64,000 nt of DNA from Hepsetus odoe. Lineage: Eukaryota; Chordata; Actinopteri; Characiformes; Hepsetidae. Shown piece after piece: positions 24,548 to 37,661 of the stretch; within the stretch, counting starts at the first letter, position 1; each line of letters starts with the position of its first letter. The notes under the pieces were generated by a model. The model was not told the origin of the DNA. It saw nothing but the letters and a program-made list of their open reading frames with translations, and did no database searches. The stretch spans positions 7,229,245 through 7,293,244 of the forward strand of contig CM029374.1 of the NCBI GenBank assembly GCA_017165825.1, read 5' to 3'. The translations under genes and the position numbers were made by a program.

Positions 24548-24707
24548 CTGAGACAGTGAAAAAAAGAAAACAAAAATCAGATTAATCTTACATTTATGAG
24601 AATGTTAGAAAGTCTTGTTATAATGACTGTCAAGGGGTGTGATATATTTTGCAACTGAACAGTCAGCAACTAACTCATGCTATGTTTAACCAAAGACATT
24701 GACAGTA

Positions 24708-24756
24708 TTATATATATATATATATATATATTTATTTATTTATTTATTTATTTATG
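24708..24756. repeat. (TA)n(TTTA)n microsatellite
   Basis: TA dinucleotides followed by about six TTTA units in the intron between exons 7 and 8. Confidence 0.9.
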
Positions 24757-25404
24757 TGAAATGTGATGCTAAAGTATTTCTTTAGCTATTTTACATGTAA
24801 CCACAAAAAAAAAAATGTTGATCTTTGATTGACTGCTGCCTAACCATGTCATGGTTGTACCACCAATGCTTGCTCCAACAAGAGATGTGGCTCACATTGA
24901 AAATAATGTGTAAATGTTTATTTATTGTGTTCATAAAGAAAAATATTTATTTCTTTCTAACCAAAAAAATCTGGCCAAAATGTGAAATTCATGTTCTTCA
25001 TTGCTCTTTGGAAGAAAATTTATTTCAGTTTATTGGTGTGAGAATGAATAACATTAAAGGGAAGCTAATAATTCTAATGTATAGAGTAGTTATTTTTCGA
25101 AACTTTCATGACTATTTTAAATGTAAAAATATTAATGAAGGTATAAAAATGGGGGACTTAGTTAAACAGTGAATAAACAATAAGGTTACAACTTGTGGTT
25201 GCCATAAGGAGTGGTAGAAAAAGAAGAAAGTAAACAATCTAAACATCTAGACCACAATCAGTAGTAAGTGAAGAAAACAGTGGACAGAAATGATGAGATG
25301 GGAACTAAAAGAAATTATTGCGCTTGTTTTCAAAAAGCTGTGGTAGGGAAACAGACACAGAACCAGTGGTTTTGCTGACATTAGAACAAGTTGAAAGATC
25401 TTAC

Positions 25405-25497
25405 CTCGAACAGCGTAGCCATCTTTCACTGAGGCTGGAAAAGGCGGCAGGTTGTCTTTGGCATAGACGTCCTGAGCAAGGACTCGACCCATTCCAT
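25405..25497 (-). CDS. gphn: gephyrin exon 7 of window (E domain)
   Basis: 93 nt: AT completes Asp349, 30 codons (350-379), then G of a split Ala. It encodes GMGRVLAQDVYAKDNLPPFP followed by ASVKDGYAVR. The G-R-V-L-A-x-D and LPPF..S.KDGYAV motifs are hallmarks of MoeA proteins, where this loop helps bind the molybdopterin substrate. Acceptor TCTGTAG|AT, donor GAG|GTAAGA. Confidence 0.97.
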
Positions 25498-28110
25498 CTA
25501 CAGAGAAAAACAAAGCACAGAGAGTGGTCATCTAGTTATGAAGATCAAAGATGAGACATAGAATTCAGACAAAACTATCAGTCTGATACATCTTGGAAGC
25601 CCAGTGTACATGCCACACTATTTCAAAACAACAAAAAAAGGATCTCATAAGAATTTAACAAAGGTGTCTTGAAGTTAAAAGCTCCTGCACTTCATCAGAA
25701 ACCATAGGAGACGGCAAATTCAGCTGTGCTTACTTTTTCCTTAAAAATGTGCACATGAACAGTGGGATACTGAAGTAGAAAACAAATGATAAAAAAACAA
25801 AAAGAAGTGGCCTCTGAAAAGCCATTATGATGGAGGTGTGAAATGGGTGTTTTTTTTTTGTTTTGTTTTTTTTTTGTTTTTTTTTTTTTTTTTTAGACAC
25901 AGATGTGCTTATTTCAGCTGCTCCAGTTCTTCCACACAATCTCAGACAAATATTGTCAGGAATATCTAGGGAAACGTCTCATTCATAGGCCTTCAAATGG
26001 GAGAAGAATGCTGGAGAAAAGTAACACAAATGAGGAAGGGAGAGAACTAGATAGAGAAAGGTATAGTAGCAAAAAAACCGTTGAAAACTACAGAATGAGA
26101 CTAGGTTGGTCTCCATTACTTGACAAAACTAAATAACATGGTTTTAAACCTGCTATTTAAATGGTAACAAAGCATTTCTACAGAGAGCTTCTCTCATAGT
26201 AAAAAACCAAGGCGTGGTCTTACTGATTATTTCCAACAATAATAATATCAATAAACAGTAAATTGGGACCTACATTTTATGCTTCACCAGTATATAAAAC
26301 TTAGCAAATACTAAATGCTACTTAAGTTTGGTCTCTGTAAGGATGCATTTTCCCCCTTCAGAAAATTTTGTAAAAATAATTTTTTAGTTTTTACATTTTG
26401 TTTGCCTTTTTATGGCCTATTATTTTGGAATTGTTAAATAGCTTGACCTGGTATATATTTTGCTGGGTTTCTTTTTGTTTGGCTTAGATTATGATTTACC
26501 AAGGTGGCTAAGTAGATTACTGACAGAACTGTCAGTGAAAGTATTAGAACTAAATAGAGAAAACAAATAATTGCTAGTGAGGCTTTAGGTTGGCCGGAAG
26601 CTGATTAAAGAAGTCCTGCTTCTCTGGTTCTCTAAAACCCTGCAGTTTTGACAAGGCTCTAAATATAACTTGTCTAGATGTTGCGATCAAACCGATGGAT
26701 GCGGAGGTATATGCACAGAAAAGAAAAAACCATGCATCATTAAAAGTGCTGATGATCCAGTCATCATGGAACTGTGTAGATTCCCTGTGGCAAATGCACA
26801 AGCTGCAAACTGCACGGCACACTGATGCATGAAGATCTGAACACATATGGCCCTGCCTTAAAGCCGTCTGTAATTACTCCCCCTCACTGAATTTTCAAAC
26901 CCTGGTCTTTGCTCTATGGCTTATAGAACCTTTAAAGGGTTCTTTATAATCAAGCTTCCTTTTCAAACATGATTCTTTACCGTGCCACATTTTTGGCAAT
27001 AATCAGAGCCATTTTCATTTTGACATGATACAACTATTAAATAGTTTTTAAGCCTCTTAATTATTTTTTCATTTATTAATGTCACAATACTTTCACCTTA
27101 TGTCACATTCTTTGACATAGTTTTGGCCTTATAGGCATATTATAGGTATACTTATATGTGATTACCATGGTCAGCTACCTTTTTTTTTTTTTGAGCTCTC
27201 TAGAGGAGGGTGCTGTTAATTTCATGTTTTTCCCTTATTTGCATCTAGGGATTCAGAGAGTTTTGTGTAGAAGTAAGGTACCCTGAAGCCAGTTTAGTTG
27301 AAAGTGCATCCTTGTTAAACATTGAATATTATACATTATAAAGACGGTTTCATTTGAGAAATGCATCCAGTCCATGACACAATAAAATTGTTATGCTTTA
27401 ATCTTCAATATTGCTGCTGTGTTTTAGTGTTCAAGACTATACTAGCAGACAGTGACGTTTTTTCCCCCTTTCAGAACAGTTAATGGAACTTTTTAGCCCA
27501 GGCAGCTGGAATGAATGTAGGGTTAAAAGGTCAGTATAATTTAAATCTTATCATTTAAAAGTGGGTTATGCTGCAAAATAATTGCAACTCAGCAACTCAT
27601 CGCAAGACAAATGCAACTCAGACAACTCATTTTGCATCAGACTTGCATAGTGTCACTGTCCACACAACTTCTAAGGCACACTCTCTCCTAACGTCATTGC
27701 AAATGCCCAGTCTTCTCTAAGAGTATATTTATTACAATTTTTTTTAAAAATGTAATTAATTCATTTTTTTTTTTTAAACGATGACACATATTTGGTGTAA
27801 AACGCCTTCTCAGCTCATAACTAACACCAATATCAGTATGCAGCCAACACATTTCCAAGCATTGCTTAAGTTTGAACTCTGTGAATATATGAGAAGCATT
27901 CATTTGCTGTGTGAACTATTTAGGCTGTGGGTGTGATTGTACCATCGCAATCAGTTGCTTTTAATAAGGCACTAGAGATCTGCACTGAGCTTTTAGTAAC
28001 TTGCTGATAGTGGAATAGTTAAAATTCTATGATTAAAAAAGGGTGCAACCAAGGCAGACACTCTGGGACTTTGAATTTGGTAGGAAAGAAACTGCACAGG
28101 ATCATATTGC
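25498..28110. other. large gphn intron, first part, no exon seen
   Basis: T-runs near 25851-25893. A 90-residue minus frame at 26574-26846 ends in a stop and has no splice context, so it is not called. Confidence 0.4.
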
Positions 28111-28192
28111 CATCCATCCATTATCTCATTATCTGCCGCTTGTCCCAAACGGGGTCGCGGGGGAGTGCCGGTGTCCAACCCAGCGCACACAG
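28111..28192 (-). mobile_element. short retroposon S3 with 12-bp target duplication
   Basis: An 82-bp insertion (minus orientation) with GACCCCGTTTGGGACAAGCG and a GGAT tail, flanked by perfect repeats GGATCATATTGC at 28099-28110 and 28193-28204. It is a more 5'-truncated sibling of the copy at 1915. Confidence 0.85.
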
Positions 28193-28204
28193 GGATCATA
28201 TTGC

Positions 28205-28512
28205 ATAAATCATAAATTGTTTTAGCATAGTGAAAGTCCCAATCAGGAATTGCCACTAGAAAACATCTTTCTCAAATGTTATTTTTTTAGAGCCTCTCAA
28301 GTGCATAATCACAGAACTGTTCTTTTTAGCTTTTCCATTTAATTTTCGTTTTCTCAAATCCAATAAGCAGATTTATTTGTCTCAAAATTGGTATTCATTA
28401 TTAGAAGAGGAGGCAAGTGATAAACTAATGCATGATGATAATACAACTTTCCCAAACTGCCACACACACCCAACATGGATCAGGGAAATGTATTTCACAA
28501 ATGCACAACAAA

Positions 28513-28544
<32 letters not shown>

Positions 28545-29250
28545 AAAGAAATATATATATGTATATATAACTTACACCTCCTTTGAAAACATCTCAAAAA
28601 CAGCCTATGGAACAAGTTGGAAATGAAGCAAAATGCAACATTACTTGTTTGTGCTTTATTTACATCTGCTTTCATCTTTTACGCTCATTCTATTCAAACA
28701 CATTCAAATTTTCTTTTCTTTTATAAAATTTATTTTATTACACCGTTTTATACTTACAGGCTAGCCAGCTAGTTAAGAAAACCTTGTAATGAAAATTCCA
28801 TGGTTTTGGATTAAGTTTGGCAAAAAGGGTTTAATATGGCTTAAACTTCATGATGGCAGTAAAATATCTGCAAGCAACTTAGCTCAAAGGATTTGTTAAA
28901 ATATGTAGCTATGTAGCTAAAATATGTAGCAATGTTTCAATGTTACATTTGTGCATTATAGTTTAGAAATACTAAATACTCTGTCAAACACCTCATCTGC
29001 AATTCTTTTGGAAGGCTGAAAAATACAAATTAATTATAAATATTAGCCTTATTTTGGCTTCATTCCTCAGGCCTCCAGAGAGTCAGCAAACTTTAGCTAA
29101 TACATGGCAAAATAACTAACGATAGGACCCTTAAGAGGTTTTAACATTCAAAGAGAAATGGTGAGGACAAGTCCTTGACAGGATGTTAAAACTGTACTGA
29201 AATGGAGAATCAGCCTCAACTGAGGCATGTGTGTAGAAATAAAAAACAGC
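28205..29250. other. gphn intron, nothing recognised
   Basis: Contains a CAAAA-type A-rich repeat at about 28508-28548. No conserved feature. Confidence 0.4.
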
Positions 29251-29640
29251 TGGTCATGCAAAAGCAAGATGTGCATTGCTGTTTTTTTCCTCCTGCAGCA
29301 TGAACTGAGCCTGCAGCATGGATGAAAGCCACTCCCAGGAGGCTCCAGGCCCAGATGAGCACTGGATGAGCATCGGGAATAAAGATACTGTCTGTGGAGG
29401 GCACTGACCTGTGTGATGCCAGGGGTTTCTCCTCTCTGGCTTTGCTTCAGCACCAGTAAAGACAGGGACCTTCCTCCAGTCAGAGCCAGTCAGGCGCCAG
29501 ACGCTTTTATGGACTGGAGGGGCCAGGTCACCTGTGCTGGGGCCTGCCACACGCATGGCAAGCATCACTACCACATGGGCAATCGCACAATCCCCACCAC
29601 AAAGATCTGAGATGGATGCCCAGACGGTTGCAGCGTAGGT
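29251..29640 (-). other. open-frame, GC-richer island in gphn intron, unassigned
   Basis: A minus-strand frame stays open for over 100 codons. It includes MLAMRVAGPSTGDLAPPVHK and WRKVPVFTGAEAKPERRNPW. Base composition is richer in GC than the flanks. Possible acceptors (TTGCATGCAG, CCATCTCAG) and a donor (CACAG|GTGACC) exist, but none fits a cassette with clear phase. I do not recognise the peptide. It could be an exon, a domesticated element or chance. Confidence 0.3.
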
Positions 29641-30362
29641 GGTGAATCTGCATGCAAACGTGACTGGGCTGGGTTAGTGATGTGCATGATGATTAAGTGC
29701 TAAAGAACTGCCGAAAAAAAAAAAGAGCATGGGCCAGCCTTCAAAAGCATGGAAAGCCAGAAACCACTCTTTACTGTAAGCATCAATGAACTATGAATGA
29801 AAAAAAAAAAAAAAAAAAAACACAGTACATTACCTAATCTGCGAGGTAATCTCACACTCCAACTTTGAGCTGTGATCGCACCTGTATGTATGTTTTGTCT
29901 ATTGTGGCATTTTGCAAAGTGTCTGCAATGGTATGCTGGAATTTCCTTCAGCCTCACATGCTGTGATTTCATAATTACTTCCTTACATTTGAAAATCCCC
30001 AAAGACTCCTCTAAAACATCAAAGTGATTTTAAACTTTACCACTAATTGTACACATTGAAGAATAGACTAAATACGTAGATTACTATTTTAAAAGTGTTA
30101 GGATCTTTTAGGAGAACTGGAGGGGGGCATCCATTGACCTCTTCTAATAATATTTGTGGGTTTCAAATACATTATTTGGAAGGATTTATGTGTGTAGACT
30201 TCTTATGTATATTGTTGCACACAATTTTGTCTCAGGATTAACACTCACTATGTGGGTCTCCCCTATTATAAGACAGCTTCAAAGTTGACTTGTGCAGCCA
30301 GCTTTATAATAGACACTCTAAAATATCAAAGGGCAGCTGAACACATCCACAGGCCCTTACCA
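29641..30362. other. gphn intron, nothing recognised
   Basis: AT-rich, with poly(A) near 29799-29820. Confidence 0.4.
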
Positions 30363-30565
30363 GTAAGTTGCCCTGAAGTACACTTGAGCAAGGTACCATC
30401 CCCGTCACCGCTCCCCAGGTGCTTTCATAGCTGCCCCCTGCTGCACAGTGTGTGTTTGTGAATGGGTTAAATGCAGAAGTCCAATTTCGTTGTGGTTCAC
30501 TGTGTGCTGTGCTGTGCTGTGCTGTGCTGTGTGTTCTCACAATGACACAAATAGTCACTTTCACA
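30363..30565 (+). mobile_element. SINE family S1, head-truncated, with (GTGCT)n
   Basis: Body and tail match S1 (CCCCGTCACCGCTCCCCAGG, TTAAATGCAGAAGTCCAATT, TAGTCACTTTCAC). A short GTGCT pentamer array has expanded inside it at about 30505-30530. Confidence 0.75.
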
Positions 30566-30620
30566 AACAGCAATAAATGCCCACTTCTGAATATGAACTT
30601 ATAATTTAATTACACAATTG

Positions 30621-31016
30621 CAGTGCCTTGCAAAAGTACTCCCCCCACCCCTTGGCTTTTTACATATTTTCTTATATTCCAACCTGTAATTTAAATATTT
30701 CGTATTTTATGTGATGGATCTGCACAAAATATTCTAAGTCTCATAGAGACTTATCCAAAGCGACTTGCAGCTGTAATTGCCGCAAAGGTGGCACTACCAA
30801 GTACTGACTTTAGGGGGTGAACAGTTATGCACACTGAAGTTTTCTGTTATTTTGTCCTATTTGTTGTTTGCTTTACAATAAAAGCAAACATCTTCAAAGT
30901 TGTAGGCATGTTCTGTAAATGAAATGGTGCAAACTCTCAATTTAATTTATTTCCAGGTGAGAGGCAACAAAAACATGAAAAATGACAAAAGAAGTGAATA
31001 CTTCTGCAAGGCACTG
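30621..31016. mobile_element. Tc1 family B, internally deleted (copy B1)
   Basis: 396 bp with inverted ends CAGTGCCTTGCAAAAGTACT and TACTTCTGCAAGGCACTG. No transposase remains. The full relative is at 34415-37830. The TA target duplication is not preserved. Confidence 0.85.
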
Positions 31017-31082
31017 ACTGTAGACTAGGACTTGAGACAGAGCTGGCATATCATGTAGTGGTACATTGCCAAACTTTACATA

Positions 31083-32652
31083 CAGTATCTCACAAAAGTG
31101 AGTACACCCCTCACATTTTTGTAAATATTTTATTAAATCTTTTCATGGGACAACACTGAAGATATGACACTTGTATGATACAATGTAGTCAGTGTACAGC
31201 TTGTATAACAGTGTAAACAGTTTGCTGTCCCCTCAAAATAACTCAACACAGCCATTAAAGTCTAAACCACTGGCAACAAAAGTGAGTACAACCCTCAGTG
31301 AAAAATGTCCACATTGTGCCCAATTAGCCATTTGTTAGTGTTACTCAGGTATGAATGGGAAGCAGGTGTGTTAAGTTTGCTCTTATCGGTCTCAAACTCT
31401 CTCATACTGGTCACTGGAAGTTCAACATGACACCTCATGGCAAAGAACTCTGAAAAAAAGATTTGTTGCTCTAAATAAAGATTGCCTATGCTATAAGAAG
31501 GTTGCCAACACCCTAAAACTGAGCTGCAGCACGGACGACCAAGACCATACAGCAGTTTAACAAGATAGGTTCCATTCAGAACAGGCCTCGCCATGGTCGA
31601 CCAAAGAAGTTGACTGCACATGCACAGCGTCATATCCAGAGGTTGTCTTTTGAAAATAGATGTATGAGAGTGCTGCCAGCATTGCAACAGAGGTTGAAGG
31701 GGGGGGGGGGGGGGGGGGGGTTCAGCCTGTCAGTGCTCAGACCATATGCTACACATTGCATCAAATTGGTGTGCATGGTTGTCATCCCTGAAAGAAGCCT
31801 CTTCTAAAGATGATGCACAAGAAAGCCTGTGAACAGTTTGCTGAAGACAAGCAGACTAACGACAAGGATTACTGGAACCATGTCCTGTGGTCTAATGAGA
31901 CCAAGATGAACTTATTTGGTTTAGATGGTGTCAAGCGTGTATGGCGGCAACCAGGTGAGGAGCAAAAAGACAAGTGTGTCTTGCCTTCAGTCAAGCATGG
32001 TGGTGAGAGTGTCATGGTTTGGGGCTGCATGAGTGCTGTCGGCACTGGGGTGCTACAGTTCATTGAGGGAACCATGAATACCAACATGTATTGTGACATA
32101 CTGAAGCTGAGCATGATCCCCTCCCTTCGGAAACTGGGCTGCAGGGCAGTATTCCAACATGACAGCGATGGCAAATACACATCCAAAACAACCACTGCCT
32201 TACTAAAGAAACTGAGGGTAAAAGGTGCCGGACTGGCCAAGCATGTCTCCAGACTTAAACCCTACTGAGCATCTGTGGGGCATCCAAATGTGAGGTGGAG
32301 GAGTGAAAGGTTTCTATGTGATGTTGTCATGAAGGAGTGGAAGAGGATTCCAGTGGCAACCTGTGAAGCTCTAGTGAACTCCATGCCCAAAAAAGTTAAG
32401 GCAGTGCTAGATAATATAAATATTGACACTTTGGGCACAATGTGGACATTTTTCACTTAGGGGTGTACTCATTTTTGTTGCCAGTGGTTTAGACTTTAAT
32501 GGCTGTTATTTTGAGGCGACAGCAAATTTACTGTTATACAAGCTCAACACTGACTAAAGTGCCATATGATCATATGATCAGTGTTGTCCCATGAAAAGAT
32601 ATAATAAAATATCTTTTGTGAGATATAATAAAATATCTTTTGTGAGATATCT
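31083..32652 (+). mobile_element. Tc1-like transposon family C, defective
   Basis: Long (about 200 bp) inverted terminal regions: left 31083-31290 (CAGTATCTCACAAAAGTGAG), right about 32460-32652, the outer end decayed. Transposase remnants on the plus strand: an N-terminal part broken by frameshifts and a 22-nt G run at 31699-31720, then 31810-32268 (HVLWSNETKMNLFG, FQHDSDGKYTSK). The catalytic Asp of WSDE is Asn. The last motif, MSPDLNPTEHLWG near 32245, is in another frame. A 24-bp segment (GATATAATAAAATATCTTTT) is tandemly duplicated at the right end. It is inactive. Confidence 0.9.
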
Positions 32653-33794
32653 TTTGTTTTGTTTATATATATTATACTTGGGATCATTTTTCTTTTAAAG
32701 TATTACATTATATCCAATGATACAAAAACCAGAAGAAATTGTGATGTTGAAGAGCTGAGGCATATGTTTTTTTTCAAGTTTCCTTGAATTTGGACTTTTG
32801 AATTTGAAGATCTCTGCCCCAAAACAACCCCAGACAATCAATGATCCAACTATTTGTACTACTGTAGGAACAACACACTTTGTGCTTTCTAATTCAGCTT
32901 TCCGCTACCTGACATAAACCCTTCCGCGTTCCCTCAAATTAAAATTTACCCAATTAAATTTCCTTTGGTCCATCCACCTGCTAAAGCCTGATAACCCCAG
33001 TGTATTTGCTATTTGGCCCATATTAGTGTCTTTTTACTGTTCAACACCATAAAGTAAAGATATTAGTAAACAGAATTATTACCCAAAATAAATATCAGTA
33101 TAAATCTCAAATTTTATGTTGTAAATAAAATGTTCAAAAGGCAGTGCATTACTTACTTTTTAGAAAAATCCAAAGGTGGGTTCAAACATCTGGTCTATAA
33201 TGAAAATGACTGTCCAGGGGCAAAAACTCTTTTATATGAGAACATGAATCCTTAAATGGCAGTCAAAAATACTCTGCCATGGAGTCTTTGAGAACACAGT
33301 TATGACAATTTAGGAATCCATGTAATTAGTAGTTAAAGAAATACTAAACAGAAAACTTCTGAAACTAAGCTAGACAACTTACTATTCGTTAAAGCTAGCA
33401 AAACCAATCTCATTTTAGGTTGTCTGCATACCCATACTGATAATGTTTTGTTCAATTTTCTAAAATTTTGTGTTCATTAACACTGTTACTCTCATTCAAC
33501 GTACTCGGCCCTATTAACCAGCCCTATTAAAATGAATGTGATCGTATGGGGATCATATTAAAAGTGAGTTCTTGTTTAGCCTCTACAGATCTTTCCATTG
33601 ATTCCAACTGCTTTTAGTTATAGGTTAGTTTTCACTTTGTCTTTTAGCTTCTGGGACTCACCTCCTCTGTCATACCTTTATTTTTCATCTTTCTGTCCAT
33701 TTCTCTCCATGTCTTACTGGTTATACAGAATTTTCTCCATAAAATTAGTGTATTCTGTTAAAACTATTCGAACATCATGAGATTTGAAGTGAAT

Positions 33795-33825
<31 letters not shown>

Positions 33826-34414
33826 GGAACGTGGTTTATAATTTATCACATCTAACAAGAGCAACAGTGGCTACATTTAGAATTTTCATCACCAACATCT
33901 AATGAGAAAAAGTGGCCGCATGCTTAAAAAATAAACATTAAAACCATTTGCCTAATACATTATTTTGTAAGATTTCCCATGATACAAATACTGCTGTCTG
34001 ATTGAAGCATAAACTCCAGAAGACCTTTGTGCAGCACATCGTATTAAAACTTGATTGGCCTGAGATGAAGGGAAACTGGATGCTTGAACTCTTTGTAATC
34101 AAACCATTTCTGAACAATCTTTGTTGTTAGGAAGACAACAAAGTACTGCAAAAAGCTTTCCATAGTGTATCCTGGTGCCATCTCTTCCCCAGGTAATCAA
34201 CACATAAGCATCTGGCCACTAACATGATGTTAAAGAAAATGTAATTATTAATTAATTAGTTCAAGGATAAAAAAAATTATTAATTAATTAGTTCCAGGAT
34301 ACTTTAGTGATATGGCCCTATATATACACACCATATATATGCGCAATACTGTATATATACACTGTAGCACAAATGACAAAAAATCTTTAGTCATTTGCGC
34401 TACAGTAGCTCTTG
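32653..34414. other. gphn intron, mostly unremarkable
   Basis: An old DNA-transposon-like remnant may lie at about 32700-33080. Poly(A) at 33799-33824. No exon called. Confidence 0.4.
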
Positions 34415-34668
34415 CAGTGCCTTGCAAAAGTATTCAACTCCCCCCTTGGTATTTTTCATGTTTTGTTGCCTCACATCTGGAATTAAGATGGATTGTTTGA
34501 GAGTTTGCACCATTTCATTTACAGAGCATGCTTACAACTCTGAAGATGTATTTGTTTTTATTGTGAAGCAAACAACAAATAGGTCTAAATAACAGCAAAC
34601 TTCAGAGTGCATAACTGTTCCCCCCCTCCCCCAGTCAGTACTTTGTATGGCCACCTTTGCGGCAATTA

Positions 34669-34848
34669 AATATGTATAAATATATATATGTATATATAGC
34701 TCTGTATATGGATATCTTTCCTTGTGTTTTATATATTACTTTTCTTTCTTTCTTGTTCTTTCTTGTTAAAGAGCCCTGTAACACCCAAATTTCTCATTTG
34801 TGGGATAATAAATGATTATTCTATTCTATTCTATTCTATTCTACTACA
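34669..34848 (+). mobile_element. retroelement 3' tail with (ATTCT)n inside Tc1 B2
   Basis: Interrupts the B-family sequence between GCGGCAATTA and CAGCTGCAAG. It ends GTGGGATAATAAATGATTAT plus about five ATTCT units, like the 3' end of a fish LINE. Confidence 0.65.
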
Positions 34849-36011
34849 GCTGCAAGTCGCATTGGATAAATCTCTATGAGCTTACCACATCTTGCCACTG
34901 GGATTTGTGCACCATTCCTCAAGGCAAAACTGCTCCAGCTCCTTCAAATTGGATGGTTTTCCGTTGTCAACAGCAATCTTCATGTCTGACCACAGATTCT
35001 CAATTGGATTGAGGTCTGGACTTTGACTAGGCCATTCCAACACATTTGAAGGTTTACCCTTAAACCACTCGAGTGTTGCTTTAGCAGTTTGCTTCGGGTC
35101 ATTGTCCTTCTGGAAGGTGAACTTCCGTCCCAGTCTCAAATCACAGGCAGATTGACACTGGTTTTGCTCAAGAATATTTAGTACCATCCATCTTTCCCTC
35201 AACTCGGACCAGTTTTCCAGTCCCTGCTGCTAAAAACCTTTCCCACAGCATGATGCTGCCACCACCATGTTTCACTGTGGCGATGGTGTTCTTGGGGTGA
35301 TGGGATGTGTTGTGTTTGCGCCAGACATAGCATTTTCCTTGGTGGCCAAAAAGTTCAATTTAGTCTCATCTGACCAGAGCACCTTCCTCCATACATTTGG
35401 GGAGTCACCCACATGCCTTTCGGCAACTTCAAAACATGCCTTCTTATTTTTAAATGGTCACTCTCTAACTGTTTTTGTCTGGCCACTCTTCCATAAAGCC
35501 CAGCTCTGTGGAGTGTACGGCTTTTTGTGGTCCTATGGACAGATACTCCAGTCTCTGCTGTGGAACTCTGCAACTCTTTCAAGGTTACCTTTGGTCTCTG
35601 TGCTGCCTCTCTGATTAATGCCCTCCTTGCCCGGTCTGTGAGTTTTGGTGGGTGGCCCTCTCTTGGCAGGTTTCTTGTGGTACCATGTTCTTTCCATTTG
35701 AGGATGATGGATTTGATGGTGCTCCGGGATCACCAACATTTGGATATTGTTTTATAACCCAACCCTGACTTGTACTTCTCAACAACTTTGTCCCTGACTT
35801 GTTTGGAGAGCTCCTTGGTCTTCATGGTGTGATGCCTCTTGCTTAGTGATGTTGCAACCTCTGGGGCCTTTCAGGAATAGTGTGTTTACATTGACAGACC
35901 ATGTGACACTTAGATTGCACACAGGTGGACTTCATTTCACTAATAATGTGGCTTTTGAAGGTAATTGGTTGCACCAGGACTTTTTAGGGGCTGCATGGCA
36001 AATGCACTATG

Positions 36012-36150
36012 AATGAATGAATGCATATGCCAATTATATATATACATATATACACATATACACACATATACATATATACACATATACACACATATACATA
36101 TATACACACATATACATACATATACATATATACACACACACACACACACT

Positions 36151-36181
<31 letters not shown>

Positions 36182-36183
36182 AC
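36012..36183. repeat. (TATACACA)n(CA)n microsatellite
   Basis: About 170 bp of TA/CA repeat at the junction of the nested Tc1 element. It has eroded that element's left terminus. Confidence 0.95.
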
Positions 36184-37661
36184 AGCAAAAGTTTTAGGCA
36201 TGTGTGGAAAAAATGCTGTAAACAAAGAATGCTTTCAAAAATGGAAGTGTTCATCATTTATTTTCATCAATCAACACAATCCAGTGAATGAACAAAAGAG
36301 AAATCTAAATCAAATCAATTTTTGGGTGTGACTACCCTGTGCCTCAAAACAGCATCAATTCTTCTAGGTATACTTGCCACAGTTTTTGAAGGAACTCGGC
36401 TGGTAGGTTGTTCCAAACATCTTGGAGAACTAACCACAGATCTTCTGTGGATGTAGGCTTCCTCACATCCTTCTGTCTCTTCATGTAATCCCAGACACAC
36501 TCGATGATGTTCAGAGCAGGGCTCTGTGGGGGCCATACCATCACTTACAGGACTTCTTGTTCTTCTTGTTTGTTTGGGGTTGTTGTCCTGCTGCAGAATA
36601 AATTTGGGGCCAATCATACGCCTCCCTGATGGTACTGTATGATGGATAAGTATCTGCCTGTATTTCTCAGCATTGAGAACACCATTAATCCTGACCAAAT
36701 CTCCAACTTCATTTGCAGAAATGCAGCTCCAAACGTTCAAGAAACCTCCACCATGCTTCACTGTTGCCTGCAGACACTCATTATTGTACCACTTTCCAGC
36801 CCTTCGCCGAAAAAAATGCTTTCTGCTACAGCCAAATATTTCAAATTTTGACTCATCAATTCAGAGCACCATTTTTCTGCACCCCAGCTCCTATGTTTTG
36901 TGCATACTTGAGTTACTTGGCCTTGTTTCCACGTCTGAGGTATAGCTTTTTGGCTGTAAATGTTCCATGAATACCAGACGTCTCCGGACAGTACATGGAT
37001 CTACCTGGGTCCCACTGGTTTCTGCCAGTTCTGAGCTGATGGCACTGTTGGACATCTTCCGATTTTGAAGGGTAATAAGCTTGATGTGTTTTTCATCTGC
37101 TGCACTAAGTTTCTTTGGCCGACCACTGCGTCTACGATCCACAACGTTGACCGTTTTTTTGTGCTTCTTCAAAAGGGCTTGAACAGCACATCTTGAAACC
37201 CCATTCTGCTTTGAATCTTTTTCTGGGAGAGACCTTGCTGATGCAGTATAACTTCCTTGTGTCTTGTAGCTGTGCTCAATCTTGCCATGACATGAAACTG
37301 TCTTCCACAACCTCACCTTGGTAGCAGTTTGGCGGTTCCTCTCCCAGTTTTAAGCCTCCTACACAGCTGTTTCTGTTTCAGTTAATGAGCATGTTTCAAC
37401 CTACGTGTGACATTGATGATCATCAGCACCTGTTTGGTAAAATTGGTTGATCATACACCTGACTATAATCCTACAAAATCCCTGACTTTTTGCAAGTGTA
37501 TCTTTAAGAATTGATGCTGGTTTGAAGGCAAAGGTAGTAACACCAAATATGGATTTGATTTAGATTTTTCTTTTGTTCACTCACTTTGCATTTTGTAAAT
37601 TGATAAGAATAAACAATCATTATTTATATTATTTCTGAAAGCATTCTTTGTTTACAGCTTT
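36181..37661 (-). mobile_element. Tc1 family A copy A2, nested in Tc1 B2
   Basis: Closely similar to A1. Minus-strand transposase fragments: 37316-36891 (MRLWKTVSCHGKIEHSYKTQ and the HTH), 36761-36315 and 36544-36344 (PPQSPALNIIECVWDYMKRQ, third catalytic Glu kept, the preceding Asp changed to Ala). Both ends are eroded into CA and TA repeats, so the target duplication is not visible. Confidence 0.88.

Noticed and set aside
26574..26846. 90-residue minus-strand frame ending FFNQLPANLKPH
   Set aside because: Ends in a stop inside an intron with no downstream donor, and no recognised family; most likely chance.
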